A DNA stretch of 64,000 nt, taken from positions 1 through 64,000 of the forward strand of contig CAWBCV010000013.1 of assembly GCA_963787425.1 (NCBI GenBank). Direction: 5' to 3'. The number at the start of each line of letters is the position of its first letter. Positions within the stretch are counted from its first letter, which is position 1. The position numbers and the translations under genes were made by a program. The notes beneath the pieces are model-generated. The model searched no databases. It worked only from the letters and a program-made list of their open reading frames with translations, and had not been told where the DNA came from. Shown in pieces: positions 7,492-16,372 of the stretch. The DNA comes from AP-15 sp963787425. GTDB lineage: Bacteria > Pseudomonadota > Alphaproteobacteria > ATCC43930 > CGMCC-115725.

Positions 7492-10400
7492 TTACTGCAC
7501 GCCGAGCAATTCCTGGACCGGCGGCGGCACACCGAAATTGGGCTGGAACAACCGGCGCAGGAAGCCGGGCGCGAGAGCGCTCAGCGGATTGACCGAGACC
7601 TGCGGGTCGGCTGCCGATCCTGTGACCTGGTAATTGGCTGCAAACAGGCCTTGCCCTTCGCCGCCGAGCAGCAGCGGACCAATGACAGGAACGATGCCGA
7701 GAATGGAGTTCAGAGCATAGGCAGGGACGATCGTTCCTTGCAGGTCGAGTCGATCGCGGCCGAGATCGGCAACGCCGTTGCTGGTCACGCCGATCGCCCC
7801 GCCATAGGCAACCAGATTGTCGAGCACGAGGCGATCCTCGCCATAGGCAAAATCGCCGCGCAAGGTGCTGAACGGGATGCCCGAGCCGGCGAGCATGCTG
7901 CCGGCGCCGCTGAACGAAGGCAGCGACAGAATGCGGGCAAAGACCGGCGCGTGCACCAGGGTGTAGTCGGCGCCCTCGATATGGCCAACGACAACCTGCT
8001 TGGCGGCTTTGTCCACGGCCTGCCCGGTGACGGTTATTTGCCCGCCCACAACGTTCTCGGTGATGTCTAGTAGGCTCAGTGCCGACCCCATGTCGTCGGA
8101 GCGAAAAGTAAGATCGCGCCTGCCTGCATCGGTGGCGGAGCGCAGGCTCAACTGGTGGCCGTTGGGAAACCGGGCATCGATATGCGTCGCCCGCCAATCG
8201 GCGCCCTCGCGCGACAGTCTTGCCGCAACATCGCGCACCTCGCGCTCCGGCCCGACCACCAGTCGGCCAAGGCGGGCATCGATCTGCAGCGGGCCCGAGA
8301 ACTGCGGTGTGCTGCTCTGCCGGAAACCCTTGATCCAGTGCGACAGATCGAGGATCGGGCCGTGCAGATCGATTTGCCAGCCGCCCTCTCGCCGGCGTAT
8401 CACCGACCCGCTGACATCGTCGTCGGCGATGACGAGGCGATCGATGTCGACCCGGTCGATCCGACCGGTATCGGGTTGGAGCGCCACGGCGAACCTGCCG
8501 TCGAGCCCCGCCGCCTTGACCTCGATGTCGCGCAGCCGAGTGACTTGCTCGTTCTGGAGATCGAGGACGAGCTTGGCGCCGGCGGGAGCGCCGGGGGGCT
8601 TTTTCCATCCGGTCTCGGCGACCGACAGGTCGGCCGAGCGCAGGTCGAGGGCCGCTTCGGCCTCGGCATGCGTCGCATCGAGGGTCCAGTAGGTGAGATC
8701 GACCCCGACGGGTCCGGCGACCCGGTTGGGCAGGAAGTCGAAGCCGAGCCGCCGACGCTGCTCTTCGTCCATCGTCAGCGCGACGCGGTACCGTGCCCGG
8801 GCACCGTCGGCCGGCTTGAAGAACAGGTTCGCGTCGATGCTCAACGGAACCCCGTCGAAACGGGAAGTTCCCCGCAGGTGGGCGCCCGGACGGGTGATCT
8901 CCAGCGCGAAATTGCCGTCGGTGAGATTGCGGTTCATCGCGACGCCGGCAATCGCGGCGCCGGAGAGGCTCGCCTTAGCGGCGTATTGGACTTGGTCCAG
9001 CTTGAGATCCGTCAGCAGCGGAAGCTTGAAGTGCAGGTTCGCTTCGGTTCGGCCGGCGACCTGCGCGGGGTCGACCCCGATGTCGTGGGCGTAGCGCAGC
9101 GGCTTTGCGTCGATGGTCTCCAGGAAGTCCTGGAGCGGTCCGGCAAGAGAAAGATCGACCGTCAGCCATTCCACCGGCGCGCCGAGGTCGGTGATCTGCA
9201 GCGAGCCGCCCGTGGCTTGAACGGATTTGACCGACCCGCCAGAGGGCGTGAATACGAGCCGTCTGTCGTCGAGAGTGGCGGTCCCGCTGACCTTCCGCGC
9301 CGGGATCAGCCCCTGGAAATAGCTGATCGTCGCATCGTGATAGCGCATCGTTCCGTTCGCCGACACGACCTCCGCCGAGCGCGCCGCCGGATCGACCGCG
9401 AGATCGAGCCGGACGGCGGCCTCGTCGAGAACCCCTTCATGGACGTTGGCCAATACCCAGCGCCGCCCGCCGCGGCTCAGAGCCGGGGGCCACAAGCTTT
9501 CGAATTTCGCCACCGGCACATCGGAGAGAACGATCCCGAGCTTGCCGGGGATCGACGAAGGCGGCGGCTCCGTGCCGGCGATCATCGCCGGCGTCAGTCC
9601 GTCGATAGTTCCGTCTACGGTAAGCGCCGAGCCGCCGCCGAGATCGAGATCGAGCTTGGCGAGCCGCAGTTCGCCGGTTTCAGGTGCGTAGACGGCGCGG
9701 ATGGTTCCCTGCTGCAGAGCGACATAACCTTCCGGCAACAGCTCGCTCTTGATCGAGCCTTTGCCGAGATAAAGATCGAGCCGCACCCCCTCATTCGTCA
9801 GGCCGCCCAAGTTCAGCCGTGTCGTGAGCGTTCCCGAGACCGGAAAATCAGCCTGGGCGAGGGGGGCTAGCTCGGGGGAGAGCGAAGCCAATGTCGCGGG
9901 TTCCACCCCACCGATCTGAACGGAGAGATCGACGGCACGCTCATCGGAGGTATAGCGATAGCTGGCGTGGAGTTCGGGCTGGCTGCTGCCGAGCGGCAGG
10001 GCCAACGACAGATCGCCTATAAGCCCCTGGGTGTTCCGCTCGATCGAGGCGTCGACCCGATCGGCCTCCCAACGACGGCTCGTCCGGCGGTCGTCGTAGA
10101 TGACGGCGGCGTTGCGGACCACGATCCGACGCATCAGCCCGAAAGGCCGGTCCGGATTTGGCGGGCCCGCCAGCTGGTCGAGAATGTCGGGCCCAAAGCT
10201 CGGGGCCCGGCTGTCCGGTTCGCCAAAGCGCAACTGGATCGCTCCCGCCGCGTCGCGAACGAGATGCAATAGAGGACGCTCGATTAGGAGACCTGTCGGC
10301 GCCAATTTGCCTTGCAAGAGAGAGCCGAGGCTGAAACTTGCGGAAATCTGAGGAAAGGCCGCGAACGGTTCCCCGTCCGCGTCTGCGACGCGGACACCTT

Positions 10401-10608
10401 CGAGCCGCAGATCGAGTTGCCCGGTCTGGCGATCGATGCCCAGGCGTGCCGAGGAGATCGCGATTTGCATCCCGCTGCCCGGCCGGTCCACGAGTTGTTG
10501 GACGAAGGGGGTCAGCCCGCCGAGGTCGATCGGCCCCTGCGTCAGACGCCACAGGCCGAACCCACACAGGAGGATCAGTGCCGCCGCGGGTGTGCCGAGC
10601 CACGCCAA
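7492..10608 (-). CDS. AsmA/YhdP-like large envelope protein
   Basis: A protein of more than 1000 residues with one N-terminal membrane anchor (AWLGTPAAALILLCGFGLW) followed by a very long, beta-rich periplasmic region of the AsmA-like/DUF3971 (YhdP) type. Landmarks are LTQGPIDLGGLTPFVQQLV near the start and an AsmA-2-like region with GAGSMLAGSGIPFSTLRGDF and SILGIVPVIGPLLLGGEGQG near the end. Such proteins bridge inner and outer membranes and are linked to phospholipid transport. The start is uncertain: the frame is open to a GTG at 10872, which would overlap glnE, and contains no ATG or GTG between there and the anchor. I used the TTG at 10608. No good Shine-Dalgarno sequence precedes either start. 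Confidence 0.85.
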   Translation of the reverse strand: MAWLGTPAAALILLCGFGLWRLTQGPIDLGGLTPFVQQLVDRPGSGMQIAISSARLGIDRQTGQLDLRLEGVRVADADGEPFAAFPQISASFSLGSLLQGKLAPTGLLIERPLLHLVRDAAGAIQLRFGEPDSRAPSFGPDILDQLAGPPNPDRPFGLMRRIVVRNAAVIYDDRRTSRRWEADRVDASIERNTQGLIGDLSLALPLGSSQPELHASYRYTSDERAVDLSVQIGGVEPATLASLSPELAPLAQADFPVSGTLTTRLNLGGLTNEGVRLDLYLGKGSIKSELLPEGYVALQQGTIRAVYAPETGELRLAKLDLDLGGGSALTVDGTIDGLTPAMIAGTEPPPSSIPGKLGIVLSDVPVAKFESLWPPALSRGGRRWVLANVHEGVLDEAAVRLDLAVDPAARSAEVVSANGTMRYHDATISYFQGLIPARKVSGTATLDDRRLVFTPSGGSVKSVQATGGSLQITDLGAPVEWLTVDLSLAGPLQDFLETIDAKPLRYAHDIGVDPAQVAGRTEANLHFKLPLLTDLKLDQVQYAAKASLSGAAIAGVAMNRNLTDGNFALEITRPGAHLRGTSRFDGVPLSIDANLFFKPADGARARYRVALTMDEEQRRRLGFDFLPNRVAGPVGVDLTYWTLDATHAEAEAALDLRSADLSVAETGWKKPPGAPAGAKLVLDLQNEQVTRLRDIEVKAAGLDGRFAVALQPDTGRIDRVDIDRLVIADDDVSGSVIRRREGGWQIDLHGPILDLSHWIKGFRQSSTPQFSGPLQIDARLGRLVVGPEREVRDVAARLSREGADWRATHIDARFPNGHQLSLRSATDAGRRDLTFRSDDMGSALSLLDITENVVGGQITVTGQAVDKAAKQVVVGHIEGADYTLVHAPVFARILSLPSFSGAGSMLAGSGIPFSTLRGDFAYGEDRLVLDNLVAYGGAIGVTSNGVADLGRDRLDLQGTIVPAYALNSILGIVPVIGPLLLGGEGQGLFAANYQVTGSAADPQVSVNPLSALAPGFLRRLFQPNFGVPPPVQELLGVQ

Positions 10609-10760
10609 AATGCGGAGGGCCCGAGTAGGTGAATCACGTCCGAGCCGCTTGACGCTGGCGGCAGCTTCGCTGCATGCCCTGGCATCATCCCGTTCGGCGG
10701 CCCCACCTTGACCGGAAACCTTCGACCGGCCAGTGTCCCGGCCACGGCTTGGCTTACCGG

Positions 10761-13748
10761 ATGAAACTGTTATCTCACCTCTCCCCCGATGGTGACAGGC
10801 TGCCGGAACCAGCCGACGCGCGCAGGCTCGCCCTTGGGTTTGAAGCCTGGAACGAAGCGCTCGCTCTCGCACGGGATGACCCCGAGGGCGATCTCGCGCG
10901 GGAGTGGAGCGAAGCGCCTTTAGGCAAACGCCTGCTCGCGGCGATTTTCGGCAACAGCCCCTTTCTGAGCGGCCTCGCGGCCAAGGAATGGGCCTTCCTG
11001 ACCCGCTTCGTCACGAAAGGTCCGGACCCACTCTTCGCCGAAATCGCCTCCGAGATCGAGAAAACCGAAGATCTTGGCGAGGATACGGCGGCAGTAATGC
11101 GGCGGTTGCGTGTCGCCAAGCGGCGCGTTGCACTTATCGCCGCGCTCGCCGAGCTGGAGGGCGCCTGGTCCCTCGAGCAGCAGACTGCTGCGCTCAGCCG
11201 CTTTGCCGAGGCGGCGCTGGGCGCGGCGCTGCGCCACCTGCTGCGCGAGGCGGCGCGCAAGGGGCTCGTCGCGCTAACGGCTGCGGACCAGCCGGAGCAG
11301 GACAGCGGGCTCATCGTGCTCGGCATTGGCAAACTCGGCGGGTACGAGCTCAACTACTCGAGCGATATCGATCTGATCATTCTCTATGACCCGGCGTCGG
11401 CACGGGTGCATGCGCGCGACGGGGTACAATCCTTTTTTGTCCGCCTGACGCGCGACCTGGTGCGAATTCTTGAAGCCTACACCGGCGACGGGTATTCGTT
11501 CCGCACCGATCTTCGGCTTCGCCCGGATCCCGCATCGACCCCGCTCGCCATGTCCGTTCCGGCAGCGCTCGCCTACTATGAGAGCGTCGGGCAGAATTGG
11601 GAACGCGCTGCGCTGATCAAGGCCCGTCCGGTCGCCGGCGACCGCGCCGCCGCGCGACGCTTTCTGCGCGAGCTGCAACCGTTCATTTGGCGGAAAAATC
11701 TCGATTTCGCGGCCATCCAGGATATCCACTCGATCAAGCGCCAGATCAACGCGCATCGGGGCGGCGGAAAAATTGCGGTGGAAGGGCATGACATCAAGAC
11801 CGGCCGCGGCGGGATACGTGAGATCGAGTTCTTCGCCCAGACGCAGCAGCTGATCTGGGGCGGGCGACTGCAGGAGTTGCGGGTTGGCCCGACCTGCGAG
11901 GCACTGCGACGGCTCGCGGGAGCCGGCCGAATCGATCCCGCGGCCGCAGCGCAGCTGATTGACGACTACCGTTTCCTGCGCCGCCTCGAGCACCGGCTGC
12001 AGATGGTCGACGACGCGCAAACTCATGCGCTTCCTTCGGACCGCGCCGGGATCGAGCGTATCGCGGTTTTTCTGGGCTATTCGAAGACCGAGGCCTTCGT
12101 CGCCGATCTTTGTGCTCATCTTGCCTCGGTCGAGCGGCACTATGCGGAGCTTTTTGAGCATGCTCCAAATCTTGCTGGCCCCGGCAACCTCGTCTTCACC
12201 GGTGCCGACGATGATCCCGAAACCCTGCGTACGCTCTCACAGCTCGGCTTTGCCGAGCCGGCCGCCGTGTCCGCGCTGGTGCGAAGCTGGCATCACGGCC
12301 GATTGCGGTCCACCCGCAGCCAGCGGGCGCGCGAAATCCTGACCGAGCTGGTACCCGAGCTGCTGCGGATATTCGGCGCGACCCCGCACCCCGATGCGGC
12401 GCTGCGGCGGTTCGACCAGTTCCTGTCGCACCTTCCTGCCGGGGTGCAACTGTTCTCGCTGTTTCACGCCAATCCCGGCCTTCTGGCGCTCGTCGCCGAG
12501 ATCATGGCGGGGGCTCCGCGATTGGCCGAGCACCTGGCGCAACATCCCGCTCTCCTCGACGCGGTATTGACGCAAGGCTTTTTTGCTCCGTTACCGGACC
12601 TCACCGCTCTCGCCGCCGAGCTAGATCAAGTTATGACGGGCGTGCGAGATTTCGAAGATACGCTCGATCGGCTGCGGCGCTGGGCAGCCGAAAGACGGTT
12701 TCAGGTCGGCGTTCAGCTGCTGCGCCGCGCCCTCCACGGCGCACAGGCCGGAGCAGTGCTCGCTGATATCGCGCAAACCGCGCTCGCCGCGCTGCTGCCG
12801 CGGGTGGAAGCCGATTTCGCGCGCCGGCACGGCCGGGTGCCGGGAGGCAGTTTCGCGGTGATCGGGATGGGCCGGCTTGGCAGCCGCGAGATGACCCTCG
12901 CCTCCGATCTGGATCTGATCCTGATCTATGATGCCCCGCCCGGCAGCGAGACTTCCGATGGCCCTCAGCCACTGTCGGTCACAGCTTATTTCGCGCGGCT
13001 CAGCCAGAGGCTGATCAGTGCGATCACCGCTCCCACGGCCGAAGGCCGGCTCTATGACGTGGATACGCGGCTGCGGCCGTCGGGCGAAGCGGGCCCGATC
13101 GCCTCGCATTTCGCCGGGTTCGCGCGTTATCAGAGAGAATCTGCCTGGACCTGGGAGCACATGGCGCTGACCCGGGCGCGGCCGGTCGCCGGCGATTTCG
13201 GCTTGTGCCGGCGGATCTCCGAGACCCTCGCTGCCGTTCTGCGCTCGCCCCGCGATCCCGGGAAGCTCGTCTTCGATGTCGCCGCTATGCGCCACCGGAT
13301 CGCCGACGATAACCCGCGCCCTTCGCCATGGGATCTCAGGAACCGCCGAGGCGGGCTGATCGACCTCGAATTCATCGTGCAATATTTGGTGCTGAGGCAC
13401 GCCGCCTCGTCGCCTCAAATACTTTGTCGCAGAACCGCGGAGGCGATCGCCGCCCTCGGCGAGGCGGGGCTGCTGCCGCCGCGGGCGCAGCTCGAGCTCG
13501 GCGAGGCGGTGGCGCTCTTCCGCAACGTCCGGACAGTCCTCACCCTGCTCGCCGACGGTTTGCCGTCAACCGCAGTTTTGGCCGAACCGGATGGCGCCGC
13601 GCTCGCCGCCTGCGTGGGCGCGGTTGACTTCGCCCGGCTCGACGCAGATATCACCGCCGCCGCAGCACGCGTCAGCAGCTGGTTCGATCGATTAATAGAG
13701 CAGCCGGCGCGGCAGGCGGCTCAAGCAAGAGGAGACGACGCGCGATGA
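10761..13748 (+). CDS. glnE: Bifunctional glutamine synthetase adenylyltransferase/deadenylase
   Basis: A 995-residue enzyme that adds AMP to, and removes it from, glutamine synthetase in response to PII, thereby setting nitrogen assimilation. Both nucleotidyltransferase halves are present: the N-terminal deadenylase motif GIGKLGGYELNYSSDID (about residues 188-204) and the C-terminal adenylyltransferase motif GMGRLGSREMTLASDLDL (about 704-721), each followed by a PII-uridylyltransferase-like helical domain. The ATG at 10761 gives the normal family N-terminus (MKLLSHLSPDGDRLPEPA). The frame is open further upstream without support. The stop overlaps the bcp start, so the two are probably co-transcribed. 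Confidence 0.96.
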   Translation: MKLLSHLSPDGDRLPEPADARRLALGFEAWNEALALARDDPEGDLAREWSEAPLGKRLLAAIFGNSPFLSGLAAKEWAFLTRFVTKGPDPLFAEIASEIEKTEDLGEDTAAVMRRLRVAKRRVALIAALAELEGAWSLEQQTAALSRFAEAALGAALRHLLREAARKGLVALTAADQPEQDSGLIVLGIGKLGGYELNYSSDIDLIILYDPASARVHARDGVQSFFVRLTRDLVRILEAYTGDGYSFRTDLRLRPDPASTPLAMSVPAALAYYESVGQNWERAALIKARPVAGDRAAARRFLRELQPFIWRKNLDFAAIQDIHSIKRQINAHRGGGKIAVEGHDIKTGRGGIREIEFFAQTQQLIWGGRLQELRVGPTCEALRRLAGAGRIDPAAAAQLIDDYRFLRRLEHRLQMVDDAQTHALPSDRAGIERIAVFLGYSKTEAFVADLCAHLASVERHYAELFEHAPNLAGPGNLVFTGADDDPETLRTLSQLGFAEPAAVSALVRSWHHGRLRSTRSQRAREILTELVPELLRIFGATPHPDAALRRFDQFLSHLPAGVQLFSLFHANPGLLALVAEIMAGAPRLAEHLAQHPALLDAVLTQGFFAPLPDLTALAAELDQVMTGVRDFEDTLDRLRRWAAERRFQVGVQLLRRALHGAQAGAVLADIAQTALAALLPRVEADFARRHGRVPGGSFAVIGMGRLGSREMTLASDLDLILIYDAPPGSETSDGPQPLSVTAYFARLSQRLISAITAPTAEGRLYDVDTRLRPSGEAGPIASHFAGFARYQRESAWTWEHMALTRARPVAGDFGLCRRISETLAAVLRSPRDPGKLVFDVAAMRHRIADDNPRPSPWDLRNRRGGLIDLEFIVQYLVLRHAASSPQILCRRTAEAIAALGEAGLLPPRAQLELGEAVALFRNVRTVLTLLADGLPSTAVLAEPDGAALAACVGAVDFARLDADITAAAARVSSWFDRLIEQPARQAAQARGDDAR

Positions 13749-14215
13749 CTGTCGAGATCGGCGAAAAAGCCCCAGACTTCACGCTGCCCACCGACGGCAA
13801 CGGCAGTGTCACATTGTCCGCACTCAAGGGCAAAAAGGTCGTCCTTTACTTTTATCCCAAGGACGACACGTCCGGCTGCACCGCCGAGGCGTGCGGATTT
13901 CGCGATGCCTTACCGGACTACAGCGGGACCGGATCTGTGGTGATCGGCATCTCCAAGGATTCGGTCGCCTCGCACGACAAGTTCAAGAAGAAGCACGAAC
14001 TCCCTTTCATTCTCGCTTCCGATGCGGGCTCCGACGTGTGCGAGAAATACGGCGTCTGGGTCGAAAAAAGCATGTACGGACGCAAGTATATGGGCATCGA
14101 ACGCTGCACGTTCCTGATCGATCAGGAAGGCGTCGTGCGCGGCGTCTGGCACAAGGTCAGGGTGCCGGGCCACGTCGCCGAAATTCTCAAAGCAGCGCGC
14201 ACCCTCCGACTTTAG
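13745..14215 (+). CDS. bcp: Thioredoxin-dependent peroxiredoxin (Bcp/PrxQ type)
   Basis: A 156-residue peroxiredoxin that reduces hydrogen peroxide and organic hydroperoxides in the cytoplasm. The peroxidatic Cys45 sits in DDTSGCTAEACGFRD and Cys50 is in the usual position of the resolving cysteine of atypical 2-Cys Bcp proteins. YFYPKDDTSG and the conserved ERCTFLIDQEGVVR strand are also present. The length matches the family. The ATG overlaps the glnE stop (ATGA), an arrangement found in related bacteria. Its stop codon overlaps the stop of the convergent FMN reductase gene by three bases. Confidence 0.95.
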   Translation: MTVEIGEKAPDFTLPTDGNGSVTLSALKGKKVVLYFYPKDDTSGCTAEACGFRDALPDYSGTGSVVIGISKDSVASHDKFKKKHELPFILASDAGSDVCEKYGVWVEKSMYGRKYMGIERCTFLIDQEGVVRGVWHKVRVPGHVAEILKAARTLRL

Positions 14216-14764
14216 GCTCTCCGCCACACCCCGATCTCGTGCAGCAGCGCCTCGACGGCGCCGCAAGCGAAACCGAGTGATGTCTCGTCGACCAGCCGCC
14301 CGTCCCGGATCTTGTCGGCCGAGGAGGTGATGATGACCTCGCGGGCCAGCGCGACCCGGGACAGCATCGAGTTCGAGGGCGACGCGCAAATGCTCGAGGC
14401 ATCGTGCGCCGCCGAGCGCACCGCGTGACGTCGCCATGATCGCGACCGGCTTATACGCCATCACCGAGGTGAAGGCAGGGCGCGAGGCCCAGTCGAGCGC
14501 GTTCTTCAAGACGCCGGGAATGCTGTGGTTGAACTCCGGTGCGCAAAGCACGAGCCCGGCGCTTTCGGTGATCGCCGAGAGCAGCTCCTTGACAGGCGCG
14601 GGCCGTTTCTCGCCCTCGAAATCCTGATTGTAGAGCGGAATCGGCCGGAGATCGTAAATATTTAGGTCGGCGCGGCCGAAGAATTTCTCGCGCAGGGTCT
14701 CCAGCACCGCATTCGAATAAGAGCCGCTGCGCAGGCTGCCGGACATTCCAATCAGACGGATCAA
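14212..14764 (-). pseudogene. NADPH-dependent FMN reductase, frameshifted
   Basis: The N-terminal half reads MIRLIGMSGSLRSGSYSNAV, the phosphate-binding start of NADPH-dependent FMN reductases, then CAPEFNHSIPGVLKNALDW and ATSRGALGGARCLEHLR. Around 14366-14378 the frame must shift by one base for the protein to continue as LSRVALAREVIITSSADK, IRDGRLVDETSLGFA and VEALLHEIGVW to the stop at 14212. The intact product would be about 184 residues, normal for the family. Without correction the first frame runs on antisense through bcp to 13910. The shift is not in a homopolymer. Either an indel error or a recent inactivation is possible. Confidence 0.75.
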
Positions 14765-14870
14765 GGGGGTTCTCTATTCGTCGGGATGAGGCGTCCCTCA
14801 TAGCGAAAGCCGCTCGCCAATGCCAACCTTCTCGCGCACGATAAACAGGCGCTGGCACCATCGGGATTGC

Positions 14871-15122
14871 ATGACGATGCTGGAATTGAGGCCCAATTGC
14901 GAATGCTGCGACCGGGATTTGCCGCCCCATTCGCTCGACGCCCGGATCTGCTCCTATGAGTGCACGTTTTGCCGCGAGTGCGCCGAAAGAGTGCTCGGCG
15001 ACCATTGTCCCAATTGCACCGGCGAACTGGTGCGCCGGCCGATCCGGCCGAGCGACCGGCTGCTGCGCCACCCGGCATCGACGCGCCGGATCTTCAAGCC
15101 TGAAGGATGTGCCCGGACGTGA
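14871..15122 (+). CDS. DUF1272 zinc-finger-like protein
   Basis: An 83-residue protein starting MTMLELRPNCECCDRDLPP. It carries the DUF1272 pattern of paired cysteines: CECC near residue 10, ICSYECTFCRECAE in the middle, and DHCPNCTGELVRRPIRP at the end. The spacing is that of a small zinc-ribbon protein. The function of the family is unknown. The ATG at 14871 is preferred over upstream in-frame starts because it gives the conserved N-terminus. The last 16 bases overlap the first codons of the aminotransferase gene, so translation is probably coupled. Confidence 0.88.
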   Translation: MTMLELRPNCECCDRDLPPHSLDARICSYECTFCRECAERVLGDHCPNCTGELVRRPIRPSDRLLRHPASTRRIFKPEGCART

Positions 15123-16273
15123 CTCTGCGCGCATCCCGGCGGGGCTTGGTACCGCCCTTTATCGCAATGGACGTGCTGCGCGCCGCCAACGAGCGGGAGG
15201 CTGCGGGCGCCGACGTGATCCATCTCGAAGTCGGCCAGCCGGGAACCTCGGCGCCCGAGGCGGTGCTCAAAGGCGCTCGCCGCGCTCTGGTGAGCGAGCG
15301 GATCGGCTATACCGATGCGCTCGGCATCGCGCCGTTGCGGCAGGCGATCGCCGACCACTACCAGACGCAATACGGCGTCGCCGTCGAGCCCGCCGAGGTA
15401 GTCGTCACGACCGGCTCGTCGGCCGCGTTCCAGCTCGCCTTTCTAGCCGCCTTCGAGCCTGGCGATCGAGTGGGGCTCGCTGTACCGGGGTACCCGGCTT
15501 ATCGGAACATCCTGACTGCGCTCGACATCGAGCCGGTGCTGATCGAAGTCGGGGAGAACGCGCATTACCAGCCCACACCCGAGCTACTCGCCGATTTGGG
15601 CGCTCTCGACGGGTTGATCATCGCCAGCCCGGCCAATCCGACCGGAACGATGATCGGCGTCGCCGACCTCACCCTGCTGGCGGGCTATTGCCACGAGCAC
15701 GGCCTCCGCCTGATCTCGGACGAGATCTACCACGGGATCACCTATGAGGCCGCCGCCGCGACGGCGCGCGCCTTCGGGCGGGAGGCGGTCATTGTCAACT
15801 CGTTCTCGAAATACTACAGCATGACCGGATGGCGGCTCGGGTGGATGCTGGTGCCGCCGGATCTGGCGCGCTCGGTCGAATGCCTGGCGCAGAACTTCTA
15901 CATCTCGCCGCCGGCACTGTCGCAGCTCGCAGCCCTCCCGGTGTTCGGCTGCCGGCCCGAGCTGGATGGCCACGTCGCACGCTATCGCGCCAACCGCGAT
16001 CAGTTGATCCGCACCCTGTCAGCTGCCGGGCTCACCCGCTTCGCCCCGGCCGAAGGAGCGTTCTACCTCTATGTCGACATTTCGAGCCTGACGCACGACA
16101 GCGAGAGTTTTTGCCGGCGCCTCCTCGCCGAGACCGGGGTCGCGGTAACCCCGGGCCGCGATTTCGACCCGATCCATGGTGGCGCCTGGGTCCGCTTTTC
16201 GTTCGCCGGCTCGACCGAGGACGTCGCCGAGGCGGGGCGCCGCCTCATGGAGTGGCTGCCTGGGGTGAGCTGA
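15107..16273 (+). CDS. Class I/II PLP-dependent aminotransferase
   Basis: A 388-residue fold-type I enzyme that should transfer an amino group between an amino acid and a 2-oxo acid. It shows the PLP-site features of the aspartate aminotransferase superfamily: VTTGSSAAFQLAFLAAF (phosphate-binding region), ASPANPTGTMI (Asn and Pro of the substrate loop), LISDEIYHG (Asp to the pyridine nitrogen), VNSFSKYYSMTGWRLGW (lysine forming the aldimine) and WVRFSFAGS (carboxylate-binding Arg). Substrate is not evident. The start at 15107 overlaps DUF1272; a GTG at 15119 is an alternative. It ends about 65 bases before the imuA promoter. Confidence 0.9.
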   Translation: MCPDVTLRASRRGLVPPFIAMDVLRAANEREAAGADVIHLEVGQPGTSAPEAVLKGARRALVSERIGYTDALGIAPLRQAIADHYQTQYGVAVEPAEVVVTTGSSAAFQLAFLAAFEPGDRVGLAVPGYPAYRNILTALDIEPVLIEVGENAHYQPTPELLADLGALDGLIIASPANPTGTMIGVADLTLLAGYCHEHGLRLISDEIYHGITYEAAAATARAFGREAVIVNSFSKYYSMTGWRLGWMLVPPDLARSVECLAQNFYISPPALSQLAALPVFGCRPELDGHVARYRANRDQLIRTLSAAGLTRFAPAEGAFYLYVDISSLTHDSESFCRRLLAETGVAVTPGRDFDPIHGGAWVRFSFAGSTEDVAEAGRRLMEWLPGVS

Positions 16274-16337
16274 ATATCACGACGTGCGTGATCCTGCCGG
16301 GCAGGAAGGTAAATCCGCCGGCATCAAGTGCCTGGTC

Positions 16338-16372
16338 TTGACAAGACGTGTCATGAAGAACAAAACTGGAAC
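16338..16372 (+). promoter_or_regulatory. SOS promoter with alphaproteobacterial LexA box ahead of imuA
   Basis: A perfect TTGACA -35 hexamer (16338-16343) is followed by a GAAC-N7-GAAC motif at 16358-16372, the alphaproteobacterial LexA operator (GTTC-N7-GTTC on the other strand). The operator covers the expected -10 region and abuts the imuA ATG at 16373, so LexA binding would block transcription start. The distance from the -35 box puts the transcript start at or next to the ATG, implying a leaderless message. No good -10 match is seen. Confidence 0.75.

Noticed and set aside
8155..9870. A 571-codon plus-strand open frame
   Set aside because: It is antisense to the AsmA-like gene, has no recognisable family and reflects high GC content.
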